NCBI GenBank assembly: GCA_025618425.1
Contig: CM046850.1
Span: 26,490,205 to 26,554,204 of the forward strand
Direction: 5' to 3'
DNA length: 64,000 bases
From: Heliocidaris tuberculata
Lineage: Eukaryota; Echinodermata; Echinoidea; Camarodonta; Echinometridae
Below the pieces are notes generated by a model, which worked only from the letters and a program-made list of their open reading frames with translations, was not told the DNA's origin and did no database searches. This document shows, piece by piece, positions 26,111-38,200 of this stretch; within the stretch, counting starts at the first letter, position 1, and every line of letters starts with the position of its first letter. The position numbers and the translations under genes were made by a program.

Positions 26111-27370
26111 GTTGGTAGAATTTCTTAGTCTTTTTTCACCTCTCAATCTTGGTATGCACTATGAATCTTGAAGTTCATAGTTTATGTGTTAATGCAGTTA
26201 CATTAAAAAATTTATGTTTCTGTTGACTTCCTCTCCGTTGATTAAAAATACACAGTTCAAACAAATGTTTCACTGTAATTTCCATAATTATTTATGAGTC
26301 TAAACCATCTTAATGTAAGTGTGTTCTGTGTAATTTGTTTAACAAGGACGCCGCACCTTATTGGCAGTATGGCTATCTACGGGTGTTCTGTTACCAAAGA
26401 TTTGTAGTTGCAATGTGTACTGTATTACGATCAAGTTTTATAAGAAAGTTCGTGCATTGATCCTAGTCTGCAAGCACAGACCTTAATATGACACTTTATC
26501 AGAAAATCATTGTGTCTTGAGAGAAGACTAACCCAGCTCCTTACTTTTCGTGTCAATATATGATCAGTTATAGTACAGGGGCTATGATAGTCTTACAGTG
26601 CAGACACTCTTTTACCACTGACTAGGGTCTGTGCCTGCAGACTACATTCATTCATTCATTCATCCATTCATTTGCATAATATTTCCAACAAAGAGAATGA
26701 AATTCACATTAAATTAATTCAAATCTGTCCAAAATTAACCCATTCTCTCAAAATCTTTATTATTATATACCGTCATGACCTCTCACTAACATTTTTATTT
26801 TTCATTTTCGATGTGTATGAAATGTGGTCATTCAATCAGAATTGTTGTTGATTTTCCAAACAATCAGCCTATTCAAAGCATGGTGAAAATCTCCAAAATA
26901 TTGATCTTGATGATATTCATAAACGGCTAGTATTATTATTTGAATCATGGATATGTTATTTTCTTCTCAGTGCTTTGTCATATCGGTTTGGAAATTCAGT
27001 ATAACTTTATGTTTTGTTGCGTTTGTTTTTCAGATGATGACGGTGTCCGGTGACATTCGTGAAGTCGACCAAAACATATCTCGTGAATTTCTGAAATGCA
27101 AACACATTTTTAAAAATCTGTCTGATTTAGTTTCCATATCATCATCTACTTTAGGTTAGTTTTGAAGTGTTCGAATCGGATACTCATTTACCTTTGATAG
27201 GCTAATTGCTCAAGCACAGTGGATGATGTTTCTAATCGCAAAAAGAAAATTTCCTCGGATTGTATTGACACACTCCTTGAATTATGGCTATTGTGAAATC
27301 ATAGGACTCTTTCCAGGAATGTCAATAGAATTCAAAATTCATTAACGAATAAAACTTCAATTAAACCCTA
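26111..27370 (+). other. Probable 3' UTR region of the right protease
   Basis: No AATAAA lies close to the stop; ATTAAA occurs at 26202 and 26241. A spliced alternative is a donor at 26151 (cttg|GTATGC) joined to an acceptor before 27034 (tttgtttttcag). That leads into a more balanced segment and then AATAAA at 27348-27353. Either reading is unproven. Confidence 0.3.
26464..26644. mobile_element. 181 bp MITE with ~20 bp inverted ends
   Basis: Ends tagtctgcaagcacagacc (26464-26482) and its near-perfect complement (26625-26644). The right half resembles 28839-28935 in inverted orientation. No coding capacity. Confidence 0.75.
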
Positions 27371-27486
27371 TCTAACTTGTAAAGTTTCACTTTGTTTATC
27401 TTAAAAGAAGTAAATAGTTGTTGCATTGCATCGAGTGACGGTTCTAAGACGCATGCTCCGGTGACAAATATTCTAATTTATAACAC

Positions 27487-27623
27487 GGGCCCTGTTGCAT
27501 AAAACTTTCATGTCATGATAAATCCCCGAATCGCGACATAAACATAAATTTCAATGACATAGCTTATGCGGAGATTTATGTCACGATCGAGATTTATGCC
27601 ACGAGTTTTATGCAACAGGGCCC
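27487..27623. mobile_element. 137 bp foldback MITE of the gggccc type
   Basis: Perfect 20 bp inverted ends (gggccctgttgcataaaact and complement), with inner segments also largely self-complementary. Related ends occur at 47133-47270 and 47339-47485. Confidence 0.85.
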
Positions 27624-28675
27624 TGGAACCAAAGTCCAAACTTCAACCATGAACCTTACACTATCATGACTATACCTAACTCTAACTCGAAACCTAACCT
27701 AAAACCAAATGCAATCATAAGCCTTAGCCTACATCCCGGGAGGGGGGCACTCAGTATATATTGTGCGGTGGGTATGTGCCGCCCAGAAGACCCCCATTTT
27801 TACACTCAAATTTCCATTCCAAAGCATACCATATTTTGTTGGAGATAAGCTAAGCCTAACTCTAAACCCTATCCTTAACCTAACCCCAAATCTAACCCTG
27901 ATACGATGGCCTGCATTCATTAAGTTGAACCTGCTTTAATTCAGTCTGCTCATTTACGGAGTGCTAAGTGTCAAGCTCATTAGTGGGTAAAAATTAATGT
28001 GATACTATAAAATGAATAAACGAAATTAATTCAGTCATGAAATGAAAATGAGAAATTGATTTCATCTTGAAATGACATTTGGTTGTTCGTTCAGTTACAG
28101 AATTATTGTAATTTTTTCCGGGATGAGAAGGTTGACACTTGGCGCTCCATAAATCAGTAGACGAAATCTACCTTGTTAATCCTATTTTAGTAAGCTTTTA
28201 CCTTTTATGAATATCGGCCAATTGTGTTTATACGGTAGGACCAACCGTGCTTAGGACCAAATATCTATTAAGTAAGAGAGAAAGTGAGAGAGAATAAGTG
28301 GAAGAAGAAAGAGAAGAAAGACATAGAAAGCAAGGGGTATAGAGAAATAGAGAGTGAGGAAGTGATAAATTGAGGACGAGGGGAGAGGGGGGGGGGGCGG
28401 GGTTGGAGAGAGAATATCAAGAGGACATGGTGTTAGATGAAAGAAGAGTTAGAAAAATTGATAGATTTGAGGTGAATGTGGCTATATTTTCGAGATGTGT
28501 GAGAGCCCAAAAAAGAAAGGGAGGGGGGAGGGGGGGGGGGGAATCTGGGCCAATTTGAAAAAAAAAAAATTATATACAACCCTGTACAATGGAAAGTTGA
28601 AACCATCACCTGAAAGGTCTACATACATATGGACAGCGCCTGATGTTTGTCTCAAATCTGTTCCCTGACTGAAAC
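27624..28675. other. Intergenic, no gene seen
   Basis: Contains ctaacc-like irregular repeats (27640-27900), which are not a telomeric array, and a purine-rich G-run stretch (28270-28570). No supported frame. Confidence 0.5.
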
Positions 28676-28935
28676 TAGTCTGCAAGCAAAGATTCTAAAA
28701 TCACATTTTAACCAAGAAAGAAAATATGCTGAGTGAAAGGGCAGCCAAAACCCAGTTTCCCAATTGAAAGGCATATGGGGGTCTATATCCAGTCTTACAG
28801 TTCACGCGTTACGACTTGGCCTTGACCAAAGATATACACTAGTTTGCAGGCAAAGAGTGTCTGCACTGTAAAACTACCACAGGCCCTGTACTATAGCTGC
28901 TCTTCACCCATATTGACACGACCAGTAGGCATGGT
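28676..28935. mobile_element. Diverged relative of the 26464-26644 element
   Basis: The start tagtctgcaagcaaaga and the phrase gtttgcaggcaaagagtgtc (28843-28862) match the ends and inner part of the upstream element in inverted orientation. The borders are uncertain. Confidence 0.45.
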
Positions 28936-29138
28936 TAGGCGATTATAACAAAAAATAGCCACTGGTCGGTCATCCATGATCGCATGTTGGTGAGCTGCCC
29001 ATTAGACGGAATTATCAACTAGCATAAAATTGTAATATATTTCAACAAAAATGTTTCATTTGATATTCGGGCTTGAATGTGGGTTTTCTTTTTCTATTGA
29101 CTCACACTGTACCATAGAGTTACATACGCACCACACAC

Positions 29139-30262
29139 ACTTTTTTTCTTTTTTTTCAATGATCTTTATTTTGATTCCACTCAATAATTTTACATAAATC
29201 ATAAATCAACATTTCAACGAAAGTATATAACAAATAAAGCACATTATCATGTAACATCTTCTTTAAATAGATAACTGAAAGTCAAAACTATGAAGAAAGA
29301 TTGAATGAAATCTTTTCATAAAATAGCCCCCCCCCCCCCTCCATGAACATGGGAAACAATATTTATATCAGATGTTCTCTGTAGGTTTCCATGGTGAGTG
29401 AGTATTCACAAATGAAGGCTTTCGGTAACACCATGTGGGAGCCTCTGTGAAAAGGCTGTTGATATATTCTTTCGTGAAAAATAACCCACTTATGGGGCGT
29501 TTAGAGGAATTTTGGAGAAGTGAAAGGAAAGGAAAGAGATGAAATTGGAATGAAATTAAATTAAACACTTACACAAGACTATTTTTGGTTTTTGTTTCGG
29601 TGTTTGTACACCAAAAATGAAGTGAAATGGAAAGAGGAGAGACGAAAAAGGAAGAAAGAGTGATCGAGATCAGGAAAGTTCTGAGCAGGTCACAGAAGTT
29701 TGGAGAGTGTACTTCTGAAAAGAACTGTTTGTATTCCTCTGTAGAGTAGTTCTGAAAGAGAGTTTCGAACTATGGTATTCTTTCGGTAAAGGAGTATCTG
29801 TCTCGACGCGTTTCGAACAGTGTGCTCTGTTCATTCTCATGACGATGAACAGAGCACACTGTTCGAAACGCGTCATTGAAAACTTCAACCAGCAGCCCTC
29901 CTAACTGTGGCCAAAATGCGAGATAAAACTCTACAGTAAAGCCGTCATTCCCAGGGGATTTATTAAGTTTCATACTTTTTAGCGCTACATGACATTCTTC
30001 TTTGGTAATCTTCCCTTCACATCAATTCACATACTGTCATCACTTAGAAGGGTTATATCTTTAAAAAACATATCATTTAAATCAACCTCTACATTTGAAT
30101 TTTCTGAATACAAATTTTCATAAAACCCGTAAGTATCCGCGATATTGCTTTCATATCTTTCATTACTTCCCCTTTGTCATTAAACAATTCCCTTATTGGT
30201 GTTTTCTTTTTATTAGACTGAAGCAACGGTTCAAAGTACTCTTTATTCTGTTCCCCTTCTTC
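29139..30262 (-). pseudogene. Decayed L1-type reverse transcriptase, 5'-truncated, with a poly(A) end
   Basis: On the minus strand, pieces of an endonuclease/RT polyprotein are readable. From 30262 there is a segment ending ELFNDKGEVMKDM. Lower down comes the core LNKSPGNDGFTVEFY (about 29970-29925), which is typical of L1/Tx1-like RTs. Frameshifts and stops separate them. The 3' end is a T-rich run on the plus strand (29139-29158), meaning poly(A) of the element. It is broken again at 29805-29874 by a hairpin, after which RT similarity is lost. Confidence 0.7.
29805..29874. repeat. Perfect 30 bp inverted repeat with a 10-base loop
   Basis: Arms 29805-29834 and 29845-29874 are exact complements (gacgcgtttcgaacag ... 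/ ... ctgttcgaaacgcgtc). One arm continues the RT reading frame (NDAF), so the other is an inverted copy of RT sequence. It marks a rearrangement breakpoint in the pseudogene. Confidence 0.95.
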
Positions 30263-30267
30263 ATACC

Positions 30268-30322
30268 AAACACACACACTACCACACACACACCCACGCC
30301 CACACACACACCCACACGCACC
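30268..30322. repeat. CA microsatellite
   Basis: Interrupted (CA)n between the RT remnant and the tandem array. Confidence 0.9.
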
Positions 30323-30420
30323 CAAGCGCGCACACATCGGCAAGTCCGTGTAATCAGAACTATACTGAACATGTAAAACCCATCGTCATACTCTAACCAG
30401 GGAGGTGGAAGAGCACCTCC

Positions 30421-31230
30421 CTGCTCTCACAACACCAATCACAAAATCACACGAGTTTATTTTCAAGTTGATTCATTTTAGCTTTACCTTGTTCATTGCA
30501 GTGTGGTAGGTTATAAATGCAAGTCTCTAGATTTCTTCATTTGAAAATTAACATATTTTTGTACCATCTTCTATTCGCTTTTCCTTTCCCCTTTCCCTTT
30601 CTCTCTCTTTCTCCCCCCCCCCCCCCTCCATATTTCCATTGTCTCCATTTCAGTTAGTGAGCAAACGTCCCCTCTCGCTACGCCACCGATTATTCCAATG
30701 GTCAAACATTAGTTGGGAGATAATAAAAGTAAAATGTTTCATATCACCGACGGTAGGTATTATCCACACCAACCTGAAAAGTTTTTTGAACTCCGAAGGC
30801 GTATGTGCAATACAGTAGGTATAAAAAAAAGAAGTACACACTTAGATAATCGATATGTTTTGTTTTTTCTTATAAAATAATGGGTGAGGGTCTGTTCCAT
30901 CGGATGACACTATGAGTACTGACAATATTTTACGCTCGAGTGAGTACTGGCTGCTTTTGCAGTTGTGTGTGTGTGTGTGGGGGGGGGGGGGGTAGTGTCG
31001 TATCCAGACATTGAGTGAAGCTGGTGTAGCTTCTTCTCCCTGCTCTCACAACACCAATCACAAAATCACACGAGTTTATTTTCAAGTTGATTCATTTTAG
31101 CTTTACCTTGTTCATTGCAGTGTGGTAGGTTATAAATGCAAGTCTCTAGATTTCTTCATTTGAAAATTAACATATTTTTGTACCATCTTCTATTCGCTTT
31201 TCCTTTCCCCTTTCCCTTTCTCTCTCTTTC

Positions 31231-31267
<37 letters not shown>

Positions 31268-33531
31268 ATATTTCCATTGTCTCCATTTCAGTTAGTGAGC
31301 AAACGTCCCCTCTCGCTACGCCACCGATTATTCCAATGGTCAAACATTAGTTGGGAGATAATAAAAGTAAAATGTTTCATATCACCGACGGTAGGTATTA
31401 TCCACACCAACCTGAAAAGTTTTTTGAACTCCGAAGGCGTATGTGCAATACAGTAGGTATAAAAAAAAGAAGTACACACTTAGATAATCGATATGTTTTG
31501 TTTTTTCTTATAAAATAATGGGTGAGGGTCTGTTCCATCGGATGACACTATGAGTACTGACAATATTTTACGCTCGAGTGAGTACTGGCTGCTTTTGCAG
31601 TTGTGTGTGTGTGGGGGGGGGGGGGGGTAGTGTCGTATCCAGACATTGAGTGAAGCTGGTGTAGCTTCTTCTCCCTGCTCTCACAACACCAATCACAAAA
31701 TCACACGAGTTTATTTTCAAGTTGATTCATTTTAGCTTTACCTTGTTCATTGCAGTGGTAGGTTATAAATGCAAGTCTCTAGATTTCTTCATTTGAAAAT
31801 TAACATATTTTTGTACCATCTTCTATTCGCTTTTTCCTTTCCCCTTTCCCTTTCTCTCTCTTTCTCCCCCCCCCCCCCCTCCATATTTCCATTGTCTCCA
31901 TTTCAGTTAGTGAGCAAACGTCCCCTCTCGCTACGCCACCGATTATTCCAATGGTCAAACATTAGTTGGGAGATAATAAAAGTAAAATGTTTCATATCAC
32001 CGACGGTAGGTATTATCCACACCAACCTGAAAAGTTTTTTGAACTCCGAAGGCGTATGTGCAATACAGTAGGTATAAAAAAAAGAAAGTACACACTTAGA
32101 TAATCGATATGTTTTGTTTTTTCTTATAAAATAATGGGTGAGGGTCTGTTCCATCGGATGACACTATGAGTACTGACAATATTTTACGCTCGAGTGAGTA
32201 CTGGCTGCTTTTGCAGTTGTGTGTGTGTGTGTGGGGGGGGGGGGGGGTAGTAGTGTCGTATCCAGACATTGAGTGAAGCTGGTGTAGCTTCTTCTCCCTG
32301 CTCTCACAACACCAATCACAAAATCACACGAGTTTATTTTCAAGTTGATTCATTTTAGCTTTACCTTGTTCATTGCAGTGTGGTAGGTTATAAATGCAAG
32401 TCTCTAGATTTCTTCATTTGAAAATTAACATATTTTTGTACCATCTTCTATTCGCTTTTCCTTTCCCCTTTCCCTTTCTCTCTCTTTCTCCCCCCCCCCC
32501 CCCCCCTCCATATTTCCATTGTCTCCATTTCAGTTAGTGAGCAAACGTCCCCTCTCGCTACGCCACCGATTATTCCAATGGTCAAACATTAGTTGGGAGA
32601 TAATAAAAGTAAAATGTTTCATATCACCGACGGTAGGTATTATCCACACCAACCTGAAAAGTTTTTTGAACTCCGAAGGCGTATGTGCAATACAGTAGGT
32701 ATAAAAAAAGAAGTACACACTTAGATAATCGATATGTTTTGTTTTTTCTTATAAAATAATGGGTGAGGGTCTGTTCCATCGGATGACACTATGAGTACTG
32801 ACAATATTTTACGCTCGAGTGAGTACTGGCTGCTTTTGCAGTTGTGTGTGTGTGGGGGGGGGGGGGGGGGGTAGTGTCGTATCCAGACATTGAGTGAAGC
32901 TGGTGTAGCTTCTTCTCCCTGCTCTCACAACACCAATCACAAAATCACACGAGTTTATTTTCAAGTTGATTCATTTTAGCTTTACCTTGTTCATTGCAGT
33001 GTGGTAGGTTATAAATGCAAGTCTCTAGATTTCTTCATTTGAAAATTAACATATTTTTGTACCATCTTCTATTCGCTTTTCCTTTCCCCTTTCCCTTTCT
33101 CTCTCTTTCTCCCCCCCCCCCTCCATATTTCCATTGTCTCCATTTCAGTTAGTGAGCAAACGTCCCCTCTCGCTACGCCACCGATTATTCCAATGGTCAA
33201 ACATTAGTTGGGAGATAATAAAAGTAAAATGTTTCATATCACCGACGGTAGGTATTATCCACACCAACCTGAAAAGTTTTTTGAACTCCGAAGGCGTATG
33301 TGCAATACAGTAGGTATAAAAAAAAGAAGTACACACTTAGATAATCGATATGTTTTGTTTTTTCTTATAAAATAATGGGTGAGGGTCTGTTCCATCGGAT
33401 GACACTATGAGTACTGACAATATTTTACGCTCGAGTGAGTACTGGCTGCTTTTGCAGTTGTGTGTGTGTGGGGGGGGGGGGGGGGTAGTGTCGTATCCAG
33501 ACATTGAGTGAAGCTGGTGTAGCTTCTTCTT
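30421..33531. repeat. Five tandem copies of a ~620 bp unit
   Basis: Units start at 30421, 31040, 31675, 32298 and 32919, each with ctgctctcacaacaccaatc. Outside the C-run, the (TG)n and the G-run they are essentially identical, and those tracts account for the length range of about 617-635. Each unit contains the same short minus-strand frame of ~60 codons. With no start context, splice signal or domain I recognise, I do not call it a gene. The unit seems recently amplified. Confidence 0.97.
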
Positions 33532-33949
33532 GAAGGCCCTGGGGGAAAATACGTACAATTTGCTATGATCTGTTGCTTGTATAAGAACGGAGCTATCCAG
33601 ATAGGCCGACATTTAACCCCTGTATTGGGAGCATCCCGCCCCTCCCCCTTAACAATATTTGGAAACACCGTTGTGGGTGTGCACTACTAGGTATAGGGCT
33701 AAGGAGTGAATGACTGTTCAAAGCAATTATTGATACTTAAGAGAGAACATGCAGTTGCTGCTTTTGATACTCACTTTGATCAAATTCAAGACCAAGGTAT
33801 TTTTGCGAGTTTCACAAAAGTAGCCAGTACTCACTCAAGCGTAAAAAAAATTGTCAATACTTATAGTGTCATTTTCAAAGTGTGTACTTTTTTGATACGC
33901 ACTGTAGACCCCTAACCTCTAACATAGAAACCAACCGTCGTGCATTAAC
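33532..33949. other. Intergenic, no gene seen
   Basis: Transition sequence after the tandem array. It reuses fragments of the unit (agtactcactcaagcgtaaaa near 33825-33845) in diverged, inverted form. Confidence 0.5.
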
Positions 33950-35250
33950 CCCAACCATCAAACAATGACACCCGTCTATTCTCAAGATGATAAGGATACT
34001 GTAGCCTTTTCTAAATTGATAACTGAATATTCGATATAATTATGCATGATAGGATATGAAAATCAGTCAGTGGTTTTCCTCGTTCGAACTTGATCTATGT
34101 CTTCATTTGCTCTGCATTTAATAATTTAAACCTGACTTTGCTAGCTCCACCCAATTTCAAAAGTATTTTTGAAAATTCCGCCAGACTTTAGATGGCGCCT
34201 TCCTGAAAGCGTCCGATAGCAATTAGTAGAAAAAAATCTCATCATGCAGCTAGAGAGAGAGAGAGAAAGAAGGGGAAGGGGGAGGGAGAGAGGGAGACAT
34301 GGCGTGAGGGAGACAGGAGAGGGGAGGAAGGGAACATAAACTTATTCCACCATCCACCCCGCTCCTCCTCCCACTAAAACAAGAATAAAATATTTCTCTA
34401 AAGCCACACTGTGTCAGGAACACTAAGATTTAAATTTACCTTACAAACCAATTAAACTCATTAAACAGTGTTTTTTTAAAAAGGTAATGGTGCTCACCCT
34501 TACAAAGTATTTTTATTGTTTTCAGACTGAACGTAGAACACTCGAAGTGACATAAATTCTTGATGTGTATTATTAGTTCATTAGTGTAAAGACACTCGCT
34601 CGACATCAAACACTGCCCTAGCAAGTGGGGATACAATACATTCAAATGTAATCCTATGACGAACACGTACCTTTGAATTCAGTTTCGGTGTTTCACCAAC
34701 ACCGAAGGTCTGCATACAATTAATGATAACCTCTCACGCTATTACCCACGCACTTTAAGGCATCCATCCCAACCGTGAAACAATATGAAAAATCACACCT
34801 GTCTTTTCTCATGATATTACCTGGTACCGATATGATTTATAATAATCCTTATTTTTATCCTGTATGATAAGATAAGCAATGTAATATTTGCTCGAAAACG
34901 TAGCAACAACATGAATCAGCATTTTGACTAGAAAGTTTCAGAACTGTACAAAACAAAAGGGCAGATTAAGAAGCATATTTATCATGATGTTACATCTTCT
35001 GCGGGAGAACTATTTAAAATTTAAGAAATGATACCCAATTGCTATTTTTAACTCAAAGAGTTTAAGATAATTATGTTAATTTTCGATGTGCATAAAGAGT
35101 CAGTGGCTTTCCTCGCTAGAACTTAATATGTCTCTTTATAGTCTCCATTTCCTTTGCATTCAACATATTACACCTAACCGGTAGCTCAACCCAATTTTGA
35201 AAGTACTTAAAAATTTTCTGTCTAACTTGAGATGGCGCCCTCCTATATGA
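33950..35250. repeat. Rearranged third copy of inter-protease sequence, with direct terminal repeats
   Basis: 33950-34080 matches 10516-10620, 34335-34480 matches 10165-10320 (the spacer), and 34515-35090 matches 12245-12860, including the hairpin at 34684-34706. The order differs from the right arm. Bases 34068-34215 and 35098-35250 are diverged direct repeats, so the unit may be a ~1.03 kb tandem or terminal-repeat element. No protease exon is present. Confidence 0.75.
34684..34706. repeat. Short perfect hairpin, same as at 12425-12447
   Basis: Stem TTCGGTGTT / AACACCGAA, loop TCACC, in the same flanking context as the right-arm copy. Confidence 0.85.
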
Positions 35251-35264
35251 GTCAGTACAGTCCC

Positions 35265-38200
35265 TTTATAGGTAGGATGGCAGTAGAGGTAGGATGGTAA
35301 TAGATGTAGGATGATAGTAGAGATAGGATGGTAGTAAAGGTAGAATATTGGTAGGGGTAGGATGGTAGAAGAAGAGGGTAGTAGAGGTAGGATGGTAGTA
35401 GGAGAGGATGGTAGAGGTAGGATGGTAGAGGGAGGATCGAATTAAAAGTAGGATGGTAGTCGAGGTAGGATGGTAGGCGAGGTAGGATGGTAGGCGAGGT
35501 AGGATGGTAGGCGAGGTAGGATGGTAGGCGAGGTAGGATGGTAGGCGAGGTAGGATGGTAGGCGAGGTAGGATGGTAGGCGAGGTAGGATGGTAGGCGAG
35601 GTAGGATGGTAGGCGAGGTAGGATGGTAGGCGAGGTAGGATGGTAGGCGAGGTAGGATGGTAGGCGTGGTAGGATGGTAGGCGAGGTAGGATGGTAGGCG
35701 AGGTAGGATGGTAGGCGAGGTAGGATGGTAGACGAGGTAGGATGGTAGGCGAGGTAGGATGGTAGGCGAGGTAGGATGGTAGTACAGGTAGGATGGTAGT
35801 AGAGGTAGGATGGTAGTAGAGGTAGGATGGTAGTACAGGTAGGATGGTAGTAGAGGTAGGATGGTAATAGGAGAGAGATGGTATTAGAGGTGGAATAGTA
35901 GATGTAGGATGGTAGTAGAGGTAGGATGGTAGTAGAGGTAGAATTTTAGTAGAGATAATATGGTAGTAGAGGCAGGATGTTAGGAGAGAATGGTAGAAGG
36001 GGTAGTATGGTAGGAGAGGAAGCTAGTGCAGGCAGGATTGTAGTACGAGAGGATGGTGGCAGGAGAAAATGGTAGAAGAGGTGAATAGTGGTCGAGGTAG
36101 GATGGTAGTAGAGATAGGTTTGTAGTAAAGGTAGGATGGTAGTGGAAGTGGAATGGTATAGGACATGTAGGATGGTAGTAGAGGTAGAATGGTTGTAGAG
36201 GTATAATGGTAGTAGAGGTAAAATGGTAGTAGGAGAGAATGGTGGTAGAGGTACGATGGTAGTAGAGGTGGAATAGTAGGAGATGTAGGATGGTAGTGGA
36301 AGTGGAATGGTAGGACATGTAGGATGGTAGTAGAGGTAGAATGGTAGCAGATGTAATATGGTAGTAGATGGATGGATATTAGTAGGAGAGGAGGATAGTA
36401 GAGGTAGGATGGTAGGAGAAGCTAGTGGAGGTAAGATTGTAGTACCAGTGAATGGTGGTAGGAGAGAAGGGTAGAAGAGGTAGAATATTGGTCGAGGTAG
36501 GATGGTAGTAGAGATAGGATGGTAGTAAAGGTAAGATGGTAGTAGAGGTAGGATGATAGTAGAGGTAGGATAGTACTAAGAGAGAATGGTAGAAGAGGTA
36601 GAATGGTAGTCGAGGTAGGATGGTATTAGAGGGTGGATGGTAGTAGAGGTAGGATGGTAATAAAGGTAGGATGGTAGTAGAGCTAGAATGGTAGTAGGAG
36701 AGGATGGTAGTAAAGGTAGGATCATAGGAGGAAAGAATGGGTGCAGAGGTAGGATGGTAGTAGGAGAGTATGGTTATTATGGTAATAGAGGTATACTTGG
36801 AGTAGAGATAGTATTGCAGTAGAGGTAGGATGGTAGTAGGAGAGAATGGTAGAAGTGTAAGTATGGGAGTGTGGAGGTGGAATAGTAAATGTAGGTTGCT
36901 AGTATGGTAGTAGGAGAGAATGATAGTAATGTACAATGGTAGTAGAGGTGGAATGGTAGTAGAGGTAGGAGAGTAGTAGGAGAGGATGGTTATGATGGTA
37001 GTATAGGAATAATGGGAGTAGAGGTAGTATTGCAGTAGAGGTAGGATAGTAGTAGGAGTGAATGGTAGAAAAGATAGCATGGACGTGGAGGTGGAATAGT
37101 AGATGTAGGAAGCTAGTAGAAGTAGGATGGTAGTAGGAGAGACTCGTAGTCGAGGTAGGATGGTAGTAGAGATAGGATGGTAGTAGATATAGGATAGTAC
37201 CAGAGGTAGGATGGTACTAGAGGTAGAATGCTAGCAAAGGTAGGATGGTAGTGTTGGCATGGTTTGTAGGATGGTAGTGGAAGTGGAATGGCAGGAGATG
37301 TAAGATGGTAGTAGAGGTAGGATGGTAGTAGGAGAGAATGGTAGAAGAGGTAGTATGGTAGTGGAGGTGGAAGAGTAGATGTGGAAAAGTAGTAGAGGTA
37401 GGATGGTAGTAGAGGTAGGATGGTAGTAGAGGTAGGATGGTAGTAGAGGTAGGATGGTAGTAGAGGTAGGATGGTAGCAGAGATAGGATGGTAGTTGAGG
37501 TAGGATTGTTGTGTTGGGAGGATGGTAGTGGAGGTGGAATGGTAGGAGATGTAAGATGGTATTAGGAAAGGAAGGTAGTGAAGTTAGAATGGTAGAAGAG
37601 GTAGAATGGTAGTCGAGGTAGGATGGTAGTAGAGGGTGGATGGAAGTAGAGGGTGGATGGTAGTAGAGGTAGTAGAGGTAGGATGGTAGTAAAATAGGAT
37701 GGTAGTAGAGCTAGAATGGTAGTAGGAGAGGATGGTAGTAGAGGTAGTATTGCAGTAGAGGTAGGATAGTAGTAGAAGAGAATGGTAGAAGAGGTAGCAT
37801 GGAAGTGGAGGTGGAATAGTAGATGTAGGATGCTAGTAGAAGAAGAATGGTAGTAAAGGTAGGATGGTAGAAGGAGAGAATGGTAGTAGATGTACTATGG
37901 AAGTAGAGGTGGGATGTTACTAGAGGTAGGATGGTATTCATGGTAGTAGGGGAGTCTGGTATTAGAGGTAGGATGGCAGCACAGAATGGTAGAAGAGGTA
38001 GTATGGTAGGATGGTAATAGAGGTAGAATGGTAGCAGAGGTAATATGGTAGTAGAGGTAGCATGTTAGTAGGAGAGGAGGATAGTAGAGGTAGGATGGTA
38101 GGAGAGGAAGCTAGTGGAGGTAGGATTGTAGTACGGGTGGATGGTGGTAGGAGAGGATAGAATAGTGGTCGAGGTAGGATGGTAATAGAGACAGGATGGT

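Noticed and set aside
26947..27159. A 70-codon plus-strand gene
   Set aside because: It has no domain and poor start context. The segment is better explained as a possible 3' UTR exon of the protease.
27640..27910. Telomere-like ctaacc repeats
   Set aside because: The phrases are irregular (ctaactct, ctaacccc, ctaaaacc) and do not form a tandem array.
30650..33336. The ~63-codon minus-strand frame present in all five 620 bp units
   Set aside because: Conservation is fully explained by recent tandem duplication. A faint likeness to retroelement C-termini was too weak to claim.
35461..35775. CRISPR-like look of a regular short repeat
   Set aside because: There are no spacers: the 17 bp units abut directly, and the genome is eukaryotic.
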